Shown: positions 33,433 through 43,885, counted from the stretch's first letter. The stretch is DNA of 63,618 bases from Lachnospiraceae bacterium UBA1766 (GCA_002314715.1 DCGY01000062.1:988-64605); one strand, 5' to 3'. Made by a program: numbers and translations. Notes: generated from the letters alone by a model not told the origin.

Positions 33433-35826
33433 CTATGGTATAATCAGTTCGAACCGTATCCGAATGCTGTGGATTCCCACCAGTTGCGCTTTATCCAAAA
33501 TCACAGCTGATGCATTTGTCAGATCGCCTGAAGTAGTTCTTGCCTCCGAGGGTACCTTACTTACCCAAGGATTCAACAGATTAACACGGGTACAGTTACC
33601 ATCATCCGATGCTGTGTAAGGCTCTGCAATCAATTCCATTGCCTGCCCATCCACCAGCACCTCCTTAATATCCAAAATTGCATTCTTAAACAATTTTTCT
33701 CCGTTTGCGATTGCCAAAGCAGCAAATGTCAATCCGTCATTTCCGCCGGTAAATTCCAGCCCAACTTCATATTCTCCGGCTCCCTTTAATATTACATCGG
33801 CGGCTTTAATTCCTTCTGTACAATCAGCAGGATTATAGGTATCTCCCACACTATAGGTTCCCGCTCCACCATTCCACATAATCCATGCGGTGGGTGCTCC
33901 GGTTACAACCGGCTTTGTATCCTCCCATTTTGTGGGTGCAGTTTCCAACGCCTTCTGCATATCCTCTTTGGCCTGCGTTACATAATCCGGACAAAGAAGT
34001 TCCTGCTCATAGGAGCGCTCCGCAAATAACTGACCGATTTCCCCGGAAATCATCTCCAGGCCGGCTTTGTCGAAAAAGTCATTGCAGGACCATAGCATAG
34101 GACAATAATTATATACATCACAATTATTCAAAAAGTTGGTCGTAAACTCCAACGTATTATTTTTTAATTCTGAGCTCTTGGTGTCGGAATGGTAGACCGG
34201 CAAAGCGGCATACTCACCAATAATAACACCATAACCGGCATCCGTGAATTTCGTCATCTTCTTTAATTGACTGTTCATCAATTTATAATCGCTTTGAAGC
34301 CCCCATCTGGCCTGCTTCTCGGCTCCGCAATAATTCCAGGGCGTATAATAATGCACGGATATAAGAAGCTTTTTGGAAGCGGAATCTGTGGGCATTTCAA
34401 AACGTTCATCCGTGGTCTTATCGATATCCGTATTATAGCCGGCAATCAACAGGAAACGGTTTTTATTTTTTCCTCCGCTGTTTCTCACAATATCCACAAA
34501 TTTTTGGTTAATCCGGTTCGTCAATTCATAACACTTGGTTTCCGATAATTTCCCGGAATCCGCACAATGGGAATTATCATTCAGGCTGTTTCCCAATTCT
34601 TCGTTTGCCGACTCAAAAATCAGCATTTCCGAATAATCACGAAAGCGCTGGGAAACCTGTGTCCAGATATTTTCGTAAATATCCCATGCTGTTTGAACCG
34701 TCTCCTCCGTAGCAGACCCAAACATAGCCCACCAACCACCATCCCAATGGTCATTGATGACCACAAACATTTCTGCCTCCAATGCATAGTTTACGATTTC
34801 TTCCACTCGATCCAAATATTTTTGATTGATGGTATAGTCGCCTGCCTCATAATTCATCATATTGGTCCAGGCGATCGGAATTCGTACGCTGTCAAAGCCG
34901 CAGGATTTCATTCCGCGAAACATTTCCGCGGTAGTCACCGGTTGTCCCCAATAGGTTTCATAGGCACTTACCGCTGCCTGTGTACCTAAGGTGGCATGTC
35001 CGTAGGCTTCCATGGTATTTCCAAGGTTTATACCATTACCCATATATTGAGTCAGTTCCAAAGCATCCATATTGTCAAAATCCAAGGAGCTGAATACTGA
35101 CTGATTCTTTCGTTCGACCGCTATATCTTCTTTTTTCTCTTCTTCCTTGTTTGCCCATTCCATGTTACTTAATGTAAAGGTAAGTTCAACGGTTTTCGGA
35201 TTTTGTACCGTTGTGAAATTGGCTACATGCTCTGCCGTCGCCGATACCTCTTCTACGGCCGAACCATCCCAGGAATTAATCGGATCATTGGTATCAAATA
35301 CGCCGGAACTCTTAAAGGCGGATTTTGTATCTCCCTTTGTAATTGTCAGGCTGATACCATCCACCACTACCTGATCATAGCGAATTTCACACTGAGACAA
35401 GGCCGACTGCTCCCCTTTTCCCACACCCATATCCAGCAAATAAATAGCCGTCAGATTGGTTAACGAGGTGACACCTGCCTTGATGGCCTCGTCGGACAAA
35501 TCCCTGTCACAGTCAAAGGAAAGGGTATATGTGCCGTCCTTGGTAATATACACCGATGCTCCGTTTTCATTACTGTAATAGCTGTGCTCTGCATCATTAT
35601 AATATACGTTTAATGCCAACTCGATATAGTTGCCTTCCGGTATTTCCATACTTTCATCCACCGGCTTGGACTCCACGGATGCTTCCTCTTCGGATTGATT
35701 TGAAATAACGGATTCCTCCGGAACTACTTCCCCCGTTCCTTTCGTATCTGCATTTGTGCATGCGGTAAACAATAAAGCACCCGCCAAAAACATTGTCAAT
35801 AATTTTCTTTTCCAGTTACTTCTCAA
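33433..35826 (-). CDS. Multi-modular GH5 lipoprotein glycanase
   Basis: A 797-aa exported enzyme. The start is a TTG at 35826 with GGGAGG about nine bases upstream; the signal peptide ends in LLFTAC, Cys23 being the lipid anchor. After an acidic linker come a beta module (residues ~66-222), the GH5 barrel (~251-611; GNGINLGNTMEAYG, acid/base Glu409 in FESANEELG, nucleophile Glu538 in VIIGEYAALP) and a second beta module (~643-797). Both beta modules show the pattern G-[TE]-Y-x-[LV]...V-x-VDG and resemble modules of the surface protein at 43991-45757; they are likely carbohydrate-binding. It is next to a YesMN/ABC transport locus, so it probably makes the oligosaccharides taken up there. Confidence 0.92.
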   Translation of the reverse strand: MRSNWKRKLLTMFLAGALLFTACTNADTKGTGEVVPEESVISNQSEEEASVESKPVDESMEIPEGNYIELALNVYYNDAEHSYYSNENGASVYITKDGTYTLSFDCDRDLSDEAIKAGVTSLTNLTAIYLLDMGVGKGEQSALSQCEIRYDQVVVDGISLTITKGDTKSAFKSSGVFDTNDPINSWDGSAVEEVSATAEHVANFTTVQNPKTVELTFTLSNMEWANKEEEKKEDIAVERKNQSVFSSLDFDNMDALELTQYMGNGINLGNTMEAYGHATLGTQAAVSAYETYWGQPVTTAEMFRGMKSCGFDSVRIPIAWTNMMNYEAGDYTINQKYLDRVEEIVNYALEAEMFVVINDHWDGGWWAMFGSATEETVQTAWDIYENIWTQVSQRFRDYSEMLIFESANEELGNSLNDNSHCADSGKLSETKCYELTNRINQKFVDIVRNSGGKNKNRFLLIAGYNTDIDKTTDERFEMPTDSASKKLLISVHYYTPWNYCGAEKQARWGLQSDYKLMNSQLKKMTKFTDAGYGVIIGEYAALPVYHSDTKSSELKNNTLEFTTNFLNNCDVYNYCPMLWSCNDFFDKAGLEMISGEIGQLFAERSYEQELLCPDYVTQAKEDMQKALETAPTKWEDTKPVVTGAPTAWIMWNGGAGTYSVGDTYNPADCTEGIKAADVILKGAGEYEVGLEFTGGNDGLTFAALAIANGEKLFKNAILDIKEVLVDGQAMELIAEPYTASDDGNCTRVNLLNPWVSKVPSEARTTSGDLTNASAVILDKAQLVGIHSIRIRFELIIP

Positions 35827-35940
35827 ATCTGTTATCCTCCCTATTTTTCTATCATTAGCATAGCACATAATCTCTTTTTCCTTTACCGCAAAAAGTGCAT
35901 CATTTTCCTTTCTTTTTTACAGTTAATCGCAAAGACAGAA

Positions 35941-35969
35941 TTGTTATTCACGCCCAAAAGGACTATAAT
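35941..35969 (+). promoter_or_regulatory. Promoter of YesN-type regulator
   Basis: TTGTTA (35941-35946), 17-base spacer, TATAAT (35964-35969), 31 bases before the start codon; GGGGAGG precedes the ATG. Confidence 0.7.
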
Positions 35970-35998
35970 GTATTATAGAAATAGGGGAGGAATCCACA

Positions 35999-37543
35999 AT
36001 GGAAACACTGTTTATTGCCGATGATGAAAAAGCAATCCGTGACGGTCTAAAATACATAATCGATTGGAATGCCTACGGTTTCTCCTTGTGTGGTGAAGCC
36101 GGAAACGGAGAAGATGCTTTAAGAGGACTTACCAGTCTGAATCCCAGTTTGGCTCTTCTGGATGTGCGTATGCCCAAAATGCTTGGAACCGAAGTAATCA
36201 AAAGGGCACGGGAAAACGGTTTCACCGGAAAGTGCATCATTTTAAGCGGTTATTCGGATTTTAGCTACGCCAGAGAAGCAATCGAAAATGGGGTCAGCTT
36301 TTATATCACCAAGCCACTGGATGAAGATGAACTGACCGCCGCCGTTAAAAAAATTCGTCAGGAGCTCTCTGTACAGGAGGAGCAATCTTCTCACCTAAAC
36401 AGCCTAAAGAGCCGTGCCAAAGAGGTAATCCTAAAGGATTTGGTACATGGAACCTGCGCTCCCTTATCGGAAAAAGATCTTGATTTTTTGCATTTAAATG
36501 ATACGTGCTATCAGATTGTCATCAGCGAACGTTTCCATAAAAATCAGGAATCCCCCTATGAATTTGCGGATTTGCTCAAGCTTTCCAGAGGGGAAAGTAA
36601 GTGTTATGAGCTTTTTAAAGAAGATCAGAGGGAAATCATCCTTTTCAAGGGAACCTATGGGCAGCACCGGTTGGCAGATATTCTGGAACATTATGACGAA
36701 GAAACACAGGAGGGTAGCCCCTTAGGCTCCTTATTCCTTACCTACGGAGCTCCCGTCACTCGTATAGAAGATTTGCCCGCTTCCTACGCGCAAGCCAAGG
36801 CTCTTTTAAACAGACATTTTTTCTGCCCAAAGGAACAGCACTACATGGGCTATGAAGATTTACCGGCAGAAAACCAATTACCAAATTGTCCCCTGGACTA
36901 CTCTCTGGTGGAATTATACGGTGCAAAATTAAGAGACTATATTCAAATTTATAACCATCAACAGGTGGCGGATACCTTGCAGACCGTAAAGGATTATCTG
37001 ATTCAGACTACCAGCAATATATCGGATATTCAAATGTTTCTCAACGATTTATACTGGCAGATGAAAGAAAATATCATTCGGGTGTATCCCAATGCGGAAA
37101 TTGATTTTCCTTCCGCCAGCAAGGTAATGCTGTACATTGGACACGCCAACTATCTGTATGAAATCATTCGTTTCCTTTCCGAGCAGTGCAACCTGATAAT
37201 GGATGCAACCGGGAACCCCAATCGCGATACGATACTGGAGGATGTTCTTTATTATATTAAAAACAACTATGCAACCAATATCAAGCTGGAAAGCCTGGCT
37301 CCATTATTTGGCTATAACAGTGCTTACCTGGGCAAAATATTCCACAAGGCCGTTGGACAAAGTTTTAACACCTATCTGGACCAGCTCCGAATTGAGGCCT
37401 CCAAAAAGATGCTGGAAAACGCAGATTTAAAGGTCTACGAAATCTCGGATCAAATCGGCTACAAAAATGTGGACTATTTCCATAAAAAATTCAAAAAATA
37501 TGTGGGCAAGAGTCCTGCTGAATATCGAAAAAGCTTTGAATAA
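35999..37543 (+). CDS. YesN-type AraC-family response regulator
   Basis: A 514-aa regulator. The receiver domain (FIADDEKAIRDGL; phospho-acceptor Asp in LALLDVRMPK; Lys in YITKPLDEDEL) is followed by a long middle region and a C-terminal AraC double helix-turn-helix (TNIKLESLAPLFGYNSAYLGKIFHK ... VYEISDQIGYKNVDYFHKKFKKYVGKSPAEYR). It pairs with the convergent YesM kinase and probably activates the sugar transporter and surface-protein genes. Confidence 0.95.
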   Translation: METLFIADDEKAIRDGLKYIIDWNAYGFSLCGEAGNGEDALRGLTSLNPSLALLDVRMPKMLGTEVIKRARENGFTGKCIILSGYSDFSYAREAIENGVSFYITKPLDEDELTAAVKKIRQELSVQEEQSSHLNSLKSRAKEVILKDLVHGTCAPLSEKDLDFLHLNDTCYQIVISERFHKNQESPYEFADLLKLSRGESKCYELFKEDQREIILFKGTYGQHRLADILEHYDEETQEGSPLGSLFLTYGAPVTRIEDLPASYAQAKALLNRHFFCPKEQHYMGYEDLPAENQLPNCPLDYSLVELYGAKLRDYIQIYNHQQVADTLQTVKDYLIQTTSNISDIQMFLNDLYWQMKENIIRVYPNAEIDFPSASKVMLYIGHANYLYEIIRFLSEQCNLIMDATGNPNRDTILEDVLYYIKNNYATNIKLESLAPLFGYNSAYLGKIFHKAVGQSFNTYLDQLRIEASKKMLENADLKVYEISDQIGYKNVDYFHKKFKKYVGKSPAEYRKSFE

Positions 37544-37548
37544 AAACG

Positions 37549-37585
37549 ATACGCTTATGTCTTTGGGGGACATAAGCGTATTTTT
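37549..37585 (+). terminator. Bidirectional terminator between YesN and YesM genes
   Basis: A 13-bp perfect stem ATACGCTTATGTC / GACATAAGCGTAT with T run on the + side; the convergent YesM stop codon lies at its right edge. Confidence 0.9.
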
Positions 37586-39458
37586 ATTGCTCGTTATAAT
37601 TTATGCATTGCTTCGCGGGAATACGAAGTCTGACTCTTGTACCTCTACCGGTTTTGGAATCAATCCGCAAAGCATACTCTTCTCCGTACAATAATTTCAG
37701 TCGTTGATTTATATTATACAATCCTATGCTTTGCGTTCTACCCATATCCTTTGTCTGAATCGCTCTCTGGAGATTTTCCAGATTCTCTGCATCCATACCC
37801 TCTCCGTTATCCGTTATATCGATATAGAGCATTCGTTCTTTCTCCGAAAGTGCCTCTTTTTCTTCTCCATCCAAATCGGATACATGGGGTGTATTTCCCA
37901 GGTAAATGTCTATTTGAATCAAACCTCCGATTTCGATTCCTTCCAAACCATGAACCATGGAATTCTCTACCACCGGCTGTAACAAGAGCGGCAAAAGTGT
38001 AATTTCTTCCGGATTTACTCCCTCTCCCATAATCACCTTTGCGTCAAAACGGTCCTCAAACCGAAGCTTTTGAATCTGTAAATATGCTTCAACATGCTCC
38101 AATTCCTTCGCCAGTGTAGAACGCTCCGTACCCGTATTCTCCAGAACATATCGCATGGATTTTCCCAGCAGTTTGATTGCTCCCGCAACCTCTTTATCTC
38201 CGGCCGTAAAGGCCTTCATTCGAATCGTTTCCAACGTATTGTACAAGAAATGAGGATTAATCTGACTGGCCAGCATCTTGTAATCAATCTCCAGCTGCTT
38301 ACTCTCCAAAATTTGGTCTTTTATCTTAGCTTCGTAAATTTCAGCTTCATTTTCCTTGATTTTTTCTACCATGACCTGCAAGTCCGAATAAACCTGCGAA
38401 ATTTCATCTTTACCACGAATCTCGGAAATCAGTTCGTAATCCTGTTGGCTTGCCTTGTGCATTTCCTGTCGAAGCAAATTCATTCTGGCAGAAACATAGT
38501 GGGCAAAAAAGAAAATCAGCACACCGGGAATTAAAATAGAAAAGCCTATGATTGCCAGACATAGCTGAACAATCTCCAATATTTCGTAGTGCGCATCCCG
38601 GTTGATTGTACAAATATAAATCTTGGAAGTAGTCTGATAGGTATTCAGGGTACTGACCGTGGTCAGACACTTTCGATCCTCCAGGGCAATATCCCCCGTA
38701 AAAGAAAAATAATTCTGATTGTAATCAATTTCCACCGGCATTGGCGATCCGGCTTCGGAACGTTTGGAACTATAAAAAATATCTTCTGTTCCTACCGACA
38801 AATAGGTGTAATAAGAAGTATTTTCGATACAGGATCTCAAATAATCATCACTGACACGAACCACCAGCACCGCATTGTAGTCGGAGTCCCATAACGGCAC
38901 CTGCCGGATCAGACTTAATTGATAATAGGGGATTCCGGAAGCATTTTCCTTTGGTATAGAAGTCCAAAATGCAGCGGATTGTTGCAACGCTCTTTGATAC
39001 CAGTCCTGTTCTTTTATTTCATCTGTCACATTCTGAAACTGTTTGTAGCTTACCAGCGTAGGATTATCACAATAAATATAGGCATCACTGATTTCCAGAT
39101 AACTATTTCGATAACCGTCCAAAAGGGATATTTTATCCACATTTCGGCGAAAATTCTCCGTAGACTCATATTCCGTATCCAAGGTGGTACGAATTGCCTC
39201 GTCTGAAATAATATTCTCAGAATAATTCTTCACCTGCGCAGTAAACTCAAACAAAAGATTCTTGATACGAACGTTATCCGCATTCAGCAAATCCTTATGA
39301 TATTCCGTAAGCATCCGATAGTTATTGAGTGTCAGCACAATACCTACCACCAGAATCGGGATTACCATGGCGATAAAATAAACCGAATACAGCTGGTTTC
39401 GTATTTTTCTTTTACTCATGAAGTTGATAAACAAATTCCATTTGGGTATTCTCTTCAT
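37584..39458 (-). CDS. YesM-type sensor histidine kinase
   Basis: A 624-aa membrane kinase. A transmembrane segment near residues 17-43, an extracellular sensor of ~250 residues, a second membrane segment (~295-320), a HAMP-like linker and the His_kinase domain with INPHFLYNTLETIRMKAF, then HATPase with VVENSMVHGLEG, DNGEGMD and GLYNINQRLKLLYG. YesM kinases detect oligosaccharides or the loaded solute-binding protein and phosphorylate YesN. It follows the solute-binding protein gene across a hairpin. Confidence 0.94.
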   Translation of the reverse strand: MKRIPKWNLFINFMSKRKIRNQLYSVYFIAMVIPILVVGIVLTLNNYRMLTEYHKDLLNADNVRIKNLLFEFTAQVKNYSENIISDEAIRTTLDTEYESTENFRRNVDKISLLDGYRNSYLEISDAYIYCDNPTLVSYKQFQNVTDEIKEQDWYQRALQQSAAFWTSIPKENASGIPYYQLSLIRQVPLWDSDYNAVLVVRVSDDYLRSCIENTSYYTYLSVGTEDIFYSSKRSEAGSPMPVEIDYNQNYFSFTGDIALEDRKCLTTVSTLNTYQTTSKIYICTINRDAHYEILEIVQLCLAIIGFSILIPGVLIFFFAHYVSARMNLLRQEMHKASQQDYELISEIRGKDEISQVYSDLQVMVEKIKENEAEIYEAKIKDQILESKQLEIDYKMLASQINPHFLYNTLETIRMKAFTAGDKEVAGAIKLLGKSMRYVLENTGTERSTLAKELEHVEAYLQIQKLRFEDRFDAKVIMGEGVNPEEITLLPLLLQPVVENSMVHGLEGIEIGGLIQIDIYLGNTPHVSDLDGEEKEALSEKERMLYIDITDNGEGMDAENLENLQRAIQTKDMGRTQSIGLYNINQRLKLLYGEEYALRIDSKTGRGTRVRLRIPAKQCINYNEQ

Positions 39459-39534
39459 TGTTTTCCCATCCGATTATGACTGTCTGTATTGCTGCCAAAT
39501 ATTTTTCATTAACTAAAATTATAACACAAATCAG

Positions 39535-39571
39535 AATACCGCGGTATCCCCAATTGGGGCTCCGCGGTATT
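39535..39571 (-). other. Hairpin between solute-binding protein and YesM
   Basis: A 10-bp perfect stem AATACCGCGG / CCGCGGTATT with a nested CCCCAATTGGGG palindrome in the loop. The T run on the minus strand is weak, so it may be a leaky terminator or a stability element, allowing some YesM expression from the transporter operon. Confidence 0.6.
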
Positions 39572-39594
39572 TTATGAAAGGGGAAGTGTTCGTC

Positions 39595-41364
39595 TTATTT
39601 TGAAGCTTCCATTTGAAGTACGTGCTTTCTGTCGCATTCACTCTTTGCCCAGGCTTTTACCTTCTGGGTAGGATCATAGCTTCTTGCACGATTCTTCATG
39701 TCAGAAACAATTTTGTTAAACTCTTCTTCATCCGCTGCATAAATTGCTTTCCAGGAATAATCCTTTACGCAGGTTTGAATCTGTTCTTTAATGCTTTCCA
39801 GTTCGTCGGACAGTTTACTTGCTGAGAAGGTAGATGCAACAAATACCTTGTAATCGGTTTTTTCCATGTATTCTTCTACTGTCGTGCATCCGGTAAAATC
39901 ACGCCAATCCTGATCAGCTGCATTGCGTCCTTCTGCGGACTGTGTGCTGGACCAGAATTCCTTATCATACTTCTCACCGCTTACAGGATTTACGTCTGTG
40001 GGTGACCAGGTAATATTGTTAATCTGGAATGCACCGTCATTAAAGGTTGCTCCGCCCCACTCTTCCGGCATCATGGTTGTTCTGTCTGCCATTGCTTTCT
40101 TTCCAAGTTCCGTGAAATAGCACTTGTTATTTTCATCATAATCCCAGGTCAATCCCTTCGGGCCATAATCCAAAGTGGTTCTTCCCTCGGGAGTACATAA
40201 CCAGTTAATGATATCCATACAAATTTCGGGATACTGGGTCTTCGCACCGATGGTCCAGATACGATTGGATCCGTATACACTCATACCATAAGCCAACGGA
40301 GATGCCTTGGAAGGTGCCAAAGATCTCATAATCTTATTTGCCGCAATATGCTCGTCGGTATTATATGCAGCGTTTCCAGCATAATTAAAGATAGAGAAGA
40401 ACACTCCACCGTTCTGAACCTTTTCAAGCATCTTGTCATAGGTCTGTGTCATAGAGTCAGGGTCTAAAAGTCCCTTCTGCTTTAAGTCAAAGAAAAACTT
40501 TAACATTTCCAAATATGGTCCATTATCGTCCAGGCAGTAATAGTATTCGCCGGTCTCGGGATTATACAAGCCCAAATCCGCTTCATCATAACCGTAATAT
40601 GCGGTAGCCATTGACTTCACATACATTACCATACTGCCGTCCCAATCGGGCCATAAGCTCATTGCATAAGTCTGATTTCCGGAGTCGTCGGTAGGACAGA
40701 TTTCCTTCATTTTCTCAAATAGGGAAATCATATCGTTTAAGTCATTTACTTCCGGATGTCCTAACTGCTGATACAAATCCCAGCGAATATCCCAGGTGTA
40801 GAAAAAGGTCTCATGGCTGTCCACGGAGCTTGCCACATTATTTCCGAAACCATAAATCGTGGTTGCTTTTTCCTCAATTGGGTTTCCATCTTCATCCTTG
40901 GGTGCACTGACCAATCGATTCTTCTCCAAGGCCTTGTTCATGTGCTCCTTGATGTAAGAACCATAATCCTCGAGAAGATCATCCTCTTCCCAATCGTAAA
41001 GCATTCCGTTTTCAACTGCCTGCTGGTACTGCTTTCCATCCGAACCCCAAACAACAATATCTCCTAAGTTTCCGGACTCCATACGGGTTTCGTACACGCC
41101 GTCACCTTCCATGATAATATTAATTTTTACGTTCCATTTTTCCTTTAAAATCTTTGCAAACCAACCCTGCATCTCTCCGGAGTAGTTTGCCAACTGGCTG
41201 TACACATTCAGCGTAATTTCCTTATCGCTGTACAAGGAACTTCTCTCAATCCCCAGTGTACTTTCGGAAGAACCCTGGTTTTGCTTTGTCGCTGTAGAAC
41301 CGCAACCGGCCAGCAAGGCAGCCGCCATCGTCAACGCAAGGCATTTGGTTAATAACTTTTTCAT
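39595..41364 (-). CDS. Sugar ABC transporter solute-binding lipoprotein
   Basis: A 589-aa extracellular lipoprotein: signal peptide to LLAGCGS, then a large two-lobed binding protein of the LplA/YtcQ group (ITLNVYSQLANYSGEMQGWFAKILKEKWNVKINI; DMISLFEKMKEICPTD; later WLCTPEGRTTLDYGPKG). These bind oligosaccharides such as xylo- or galacturono-oligosaccharides. It is the last of the three-gene transporter operon; the ATPase subunit is not encoded here, as usual for this family, which shares a common MsmK-type ATPase. Confidence 0.93.
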   Translation of the reverse strand: MKKLLTKCLALTMAAALLAGCGSTATKQNQGSSESTLGIERSSLYSDKEITLNVYSQLANYSGEMQGWFAKILKEKWNVKINIIMEGDGVYETRMESGNLGDIVVWGSDGKQYQQAVENGMLYDWEEDDLLEDYGSYIKEHMNKALEKNRLVSAPKDEDGNPIEEKATTIYGFGNNVASSVDSHETFFYTWDIRWDLYQQLGHPEVNDLNDMISLFEKMKEICPTDDSGNQTYAMSLWPDWDGSMVMYVKSMATAYYGYDEADLGLYNPETGEYYYCLDDNGPYLEMLKFFFDLKQKGLLDPDSMTQTYDKMLEKVQNGGVFFSIFNYAGNAAYNTDEHIAANKIMRSLAPSKASPLAYGMSVYGSNRIWTIGAKTQYPEICMDIINWLCTPEGRTTLDYGPKGLTWDYDENNKCYFTELGKKAMADRTTMMPEEWGGATFNDGAFQINNITWSPTDVNPVSGEKYDKEFWSSTQSAEGRNAADQDWRDFTGCTTVEEYMEKTDYKVFVASTFSASKLSDELESIKEQIQTCVKDYSWKAIYAADEEEFNKIVSDMKNRARSYDPTQKVKAWAKSECDRKHVLQMEASK

Positions 41365-41396
41365 TCTTCTCTTCTCCTTTCTTTTTGGATGCCGGA

Positions 41397-42350
41397 TTAA
41401 CCCTTTACAGCACCCATCATAATACCCTTTTCAAAATACTTCTGCATAAACGGATAAACCATCAAAATCGGAATAATGGACACCATGGAAATTGTATATT
41501 TGATAACCTTGGTATTTAACAAACTGCTTTGCAATGTCTCGGAAAGAGCTGAACTTCCGGAGTTCATCATCGCCGCAATGTTGGAAGCCTGATTCAAATA
41601 CAGATACAATCTGTGCTGCAAGGTATACAGCTCCGGAGCTCCCTGCATTAAAATCAAGGAATCCTGGAAGGAGTTCCAATGACCTACCGCGCCAAAGATT
41701 GCAATCGTTGCAAGAATCGGCTTGCTCAGAGGCCAAATCAGTTTCCAAAAGATAACTGTGTAGGAGGCACCATCCATCAGTGCGCTTTCCTCCAGCTCTG
41801 CCGGAATGGACTCAATATAAGTCTTAACCAGAATAATATTATAAGGAGCCACAATACCGGGAATAATATATGCCATGAACGTATTGGTCAAACCAAGCAT
41901 GGACATATTTAAATACCATGGAATCAGACCCGCGTTAAAGTACATGGTAATAATCAAAAAACGATACCAAAAGCGTCTGTGCCACATCTGCTGCTTCGTC
42001 ACCAGGTAACCCACAAATGCAGAGGCCATTACCATGAGTGCAGTACCAATCAGGGTACGTCCGGCAGACACCAAAAATGCCTGACCCACTTCTTTTGCCT
42101 GCAACAAAGAAAGATAGTTGCTAATACTGAACCCCTGTGGGAAGAAGTTTACCTGTCCTTTTCTTACCAGTTCATTATCCGAAATCGTATTAATAAACAA
42201 ATAGTAAAAAGGGAAAATACAGGAAATCGTAAACACAATATAAAACGTATAATTGATAATGTTAAATACAATATCTCCCTTGGATAAACGGAAGGTGTTT
42301 GACTCATTATAATGATTTTTTTTCTTTTTATCAATTTGATTTTTTTCCAT
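41397..42350 (-). CDS. Sugar ABC transporter permease, YtcP type
   Basis: A 317-aa CUT1-family permease with six membrane segments and the EAA loop (YIESIPAELEESALMDGASYTVIFWKLIWPLSKPILAT). N-terminal 30 residues are cytoplasmic and Lys/Asn-rich. It forms the membrane channel with the LplB-type subunit encoded 16 bases upstream. A strong AAGGAGG precedes its ATG. Confidence 0.95.
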   Translation of the reverse strand: MEKNQIDKKKKNHYNESNTFRLSKGDIVFNIINYTFYIVFTISCIFPFYYLFINTISDNELVRKGQVNFFPQGFSISNYLSLLQAKEVGQAFLVSAGRTLIGTALMVMASAFVGYLVTKQQMWHRRFWYRFLIITMYFNAGLIPWYLNMSMLGLTNTFMAYIIPGIVAPYNIILVKTYIESIPAELEESALMDGASYTVIFWKLIWPLSKPILATIAIFGAVGHWNSFQDSLILMQGAPELYTLQHRLYLYLNQASNIAAMMNSGSSALSETLQSSLLNTKVIKYTISMVSIIPILMVYPFMQKYFEKGIMMGAVKG

Positions 42351-42365
42351 TATACGGACACCTCC

Positions 42366-43820
42366 TTATATTATACTCTCGCCACGAAGGGTTTTGGAAA
42401 TTCTGTTTGCCAGGAATAACAATGCTACAGATACCAGGGATTTTACCATACCAACTACGGTAGACAGCGGAATGGCACCGCTTCCGATACCAAGTTCGTA
42501 TACATAAAGGTCCAATACGGTAATAGAGTCAGCATTGATTGCATTCTTAAATACCAGGTACTGCTCCATACCGTTGCTAAGCACTCCTGCGATGGACATT
42601 AACAGCAATACCATGTAGGTAGGAATCAAACCGGGTACCGTGATATTCCACATTTTCTGGAAACGTCCCGCTCCATCCACGGTAGCAGCTTCATACAACT
42701 GCTGATCAATACCGGAGATACCTGCAATGTAAATAATTGCGCTCCAGCCAACCCCTTTCCACATACCCCACGCCAACATCTTCAGCCAGGTATGATTGGG
42801 ATCCATCAAAAGATTCTGTCCCTCTGTCCATACTCCCATCTGGGTGAAAATGCTGCTGACAAAACCATCGGTGGAAAAGATTGCCAATGCCAATGCGTAT
42901 ACCAAAACCCAGCTGATAAAATTGGGAATCGTGGTAAATGTCTGAACAAACCTTCTGACCGGACCGCACTTGATTTCCGAAAGAAAAATCGCAAATGCCA
43001 TGGCAACCCAGCTGGTGGCGATACCAAGACCACTCATTGCCAGGGTATTTCGAAGGACACGGAGGATATCTGCTCTGGTAGCCGCATTCTCCAAAAGAAT
43101 GGTAAACCACTTGAAGCCTACAAATTTATCCATGGAAAGTGTACTTCCGGAGGTATAATCAAAAAATGCATATCTCCAACCCCACAAGGGAAGATAAGAG
43201 AACACAAATGCAGCTGCCAAAAACGGTAAAATCATTAGGAACAGCTTGTACTTGGAATCCATCTCAAAACGCTCTTCGCTTTCCGTTTTCCAAAGCAGTA
43301 ACTGGGCAACAACCGCAATAACCAATCCAATAACAGCCAATACCAAAAAGAAGTTGTATCCGTTACTCTGAAAAACCGGAAGCACCTTATCCGGTTTCGA
43401 TGTGGCAGCCACCTGATTATAAGCCGCTTTAATTCCCGTCAAACCCAGGATTTCCACAACTCCTCCTGCCATACCGAAAAAGTTTCCTGCTTTTTTCATC
43501 TTGATATTTCCAAGTGACATACAGGCACAAACGGCAAGCAATGCAATACCGATACAGACAATTAAACTGGAGGCAAAGAGCAGCTGAAAACTACTCTCCT
43601 GAATCCACCCCTTTGTAAATGCACGTTCACATTCTTTTACCAACTCAGAATACGCGATACCACTGGTAAACAGGGACATATTCTTGTTGATATAGCCACA
43701 TATTCTGGAAGGATTGATACCCGGAAAGAGCATCAATACCACCGACAAAAGTGCCCCGATTCGGCTTACATAATAAAGCTTATCGACCACCGGCTGATTG
43801 GAAGACGGTTTATCTTTCAT
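42366..43820 (-). CDS. Sugar ABC transporter permease, LplB type, with N-terminal extension
   Basis: A 484-aa permease. Residues ~188-484 are a canonical LplB subunit, starting at YKLFLMILPFLAAAFVFSYLPLWGW and carrying the EAA loop (IDQQLYEAATVDGAGRFQKMWNITVPGLIPT). The first ~185 residues are an extra domain with four predicted membrane segments (about 20-36, 80-102, 112-130, 156-177) and a loop with FPGINPSRICGYINKN. The usual subunit is about 300 residues, so the extension is a lineage feature. ATG 43820 follows GGAGGT; first gene of the transporter operon. Confidence 0.93.
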   Translation of the reverse strand: MKDKPSSNQPVVDKLYYVSRIGALLSVVLMLFPGINPSRICGYINKNMSLFTSGIAYSELVKECERAFTKGWIQESSFQLLFASSLIVCIGIALLAVCACMSLGNIKMKKAGNFFGMAGGVVEILGLTGIKAAYNQVAATSKPDKVLPVFQSNGYNFFLVLAVIGLVIAVVAQLLLWKTESEERFEMDSKYKLFLMILPFLAAAFVFSYLPLWGWRYAFFDYTSGSTLSMDKFVGFKWFTILLENAATRADILRVLRNTLAMSGLGIATSWVAMAFAIFLSEIKCGPVRRFVQTFTTIPNFISWVLVYALALAIFSTDGFVSSIFTQMGVWTEGQNLLMDPNHTWLKMLAWGMWKGVGWSAIIYIAGISGIDQQLYEAATVDGAGRFQKMWNITVPGLIPTYMVLLLMSIAGVLSNGMEQYLVFKNAINADSITVLDLYVYELGIGSGAIPLSTVVGMVKSLVSVALLFLANRISKTLRGESII

Positions 43821-43856
43821 ATCTACCTCCATAAAAACTCATAATCTACTGTCCTC

Positions 43857-43885
43857 ATTATAAACAAGAAAACCAATGAAAAATA
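43857..43885 (-). promoter_or_regulatory. Promoter of sugar ABC operon
   Basis: Minus-strand TATTTT (43880-43885), 17-base spacer starting TCATT, TATAAT (43857-43862). The poor -35 and the identity of the -35 core with the surface-protein promoter suggest activation by a shared regulator. Confidence 0.6.
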
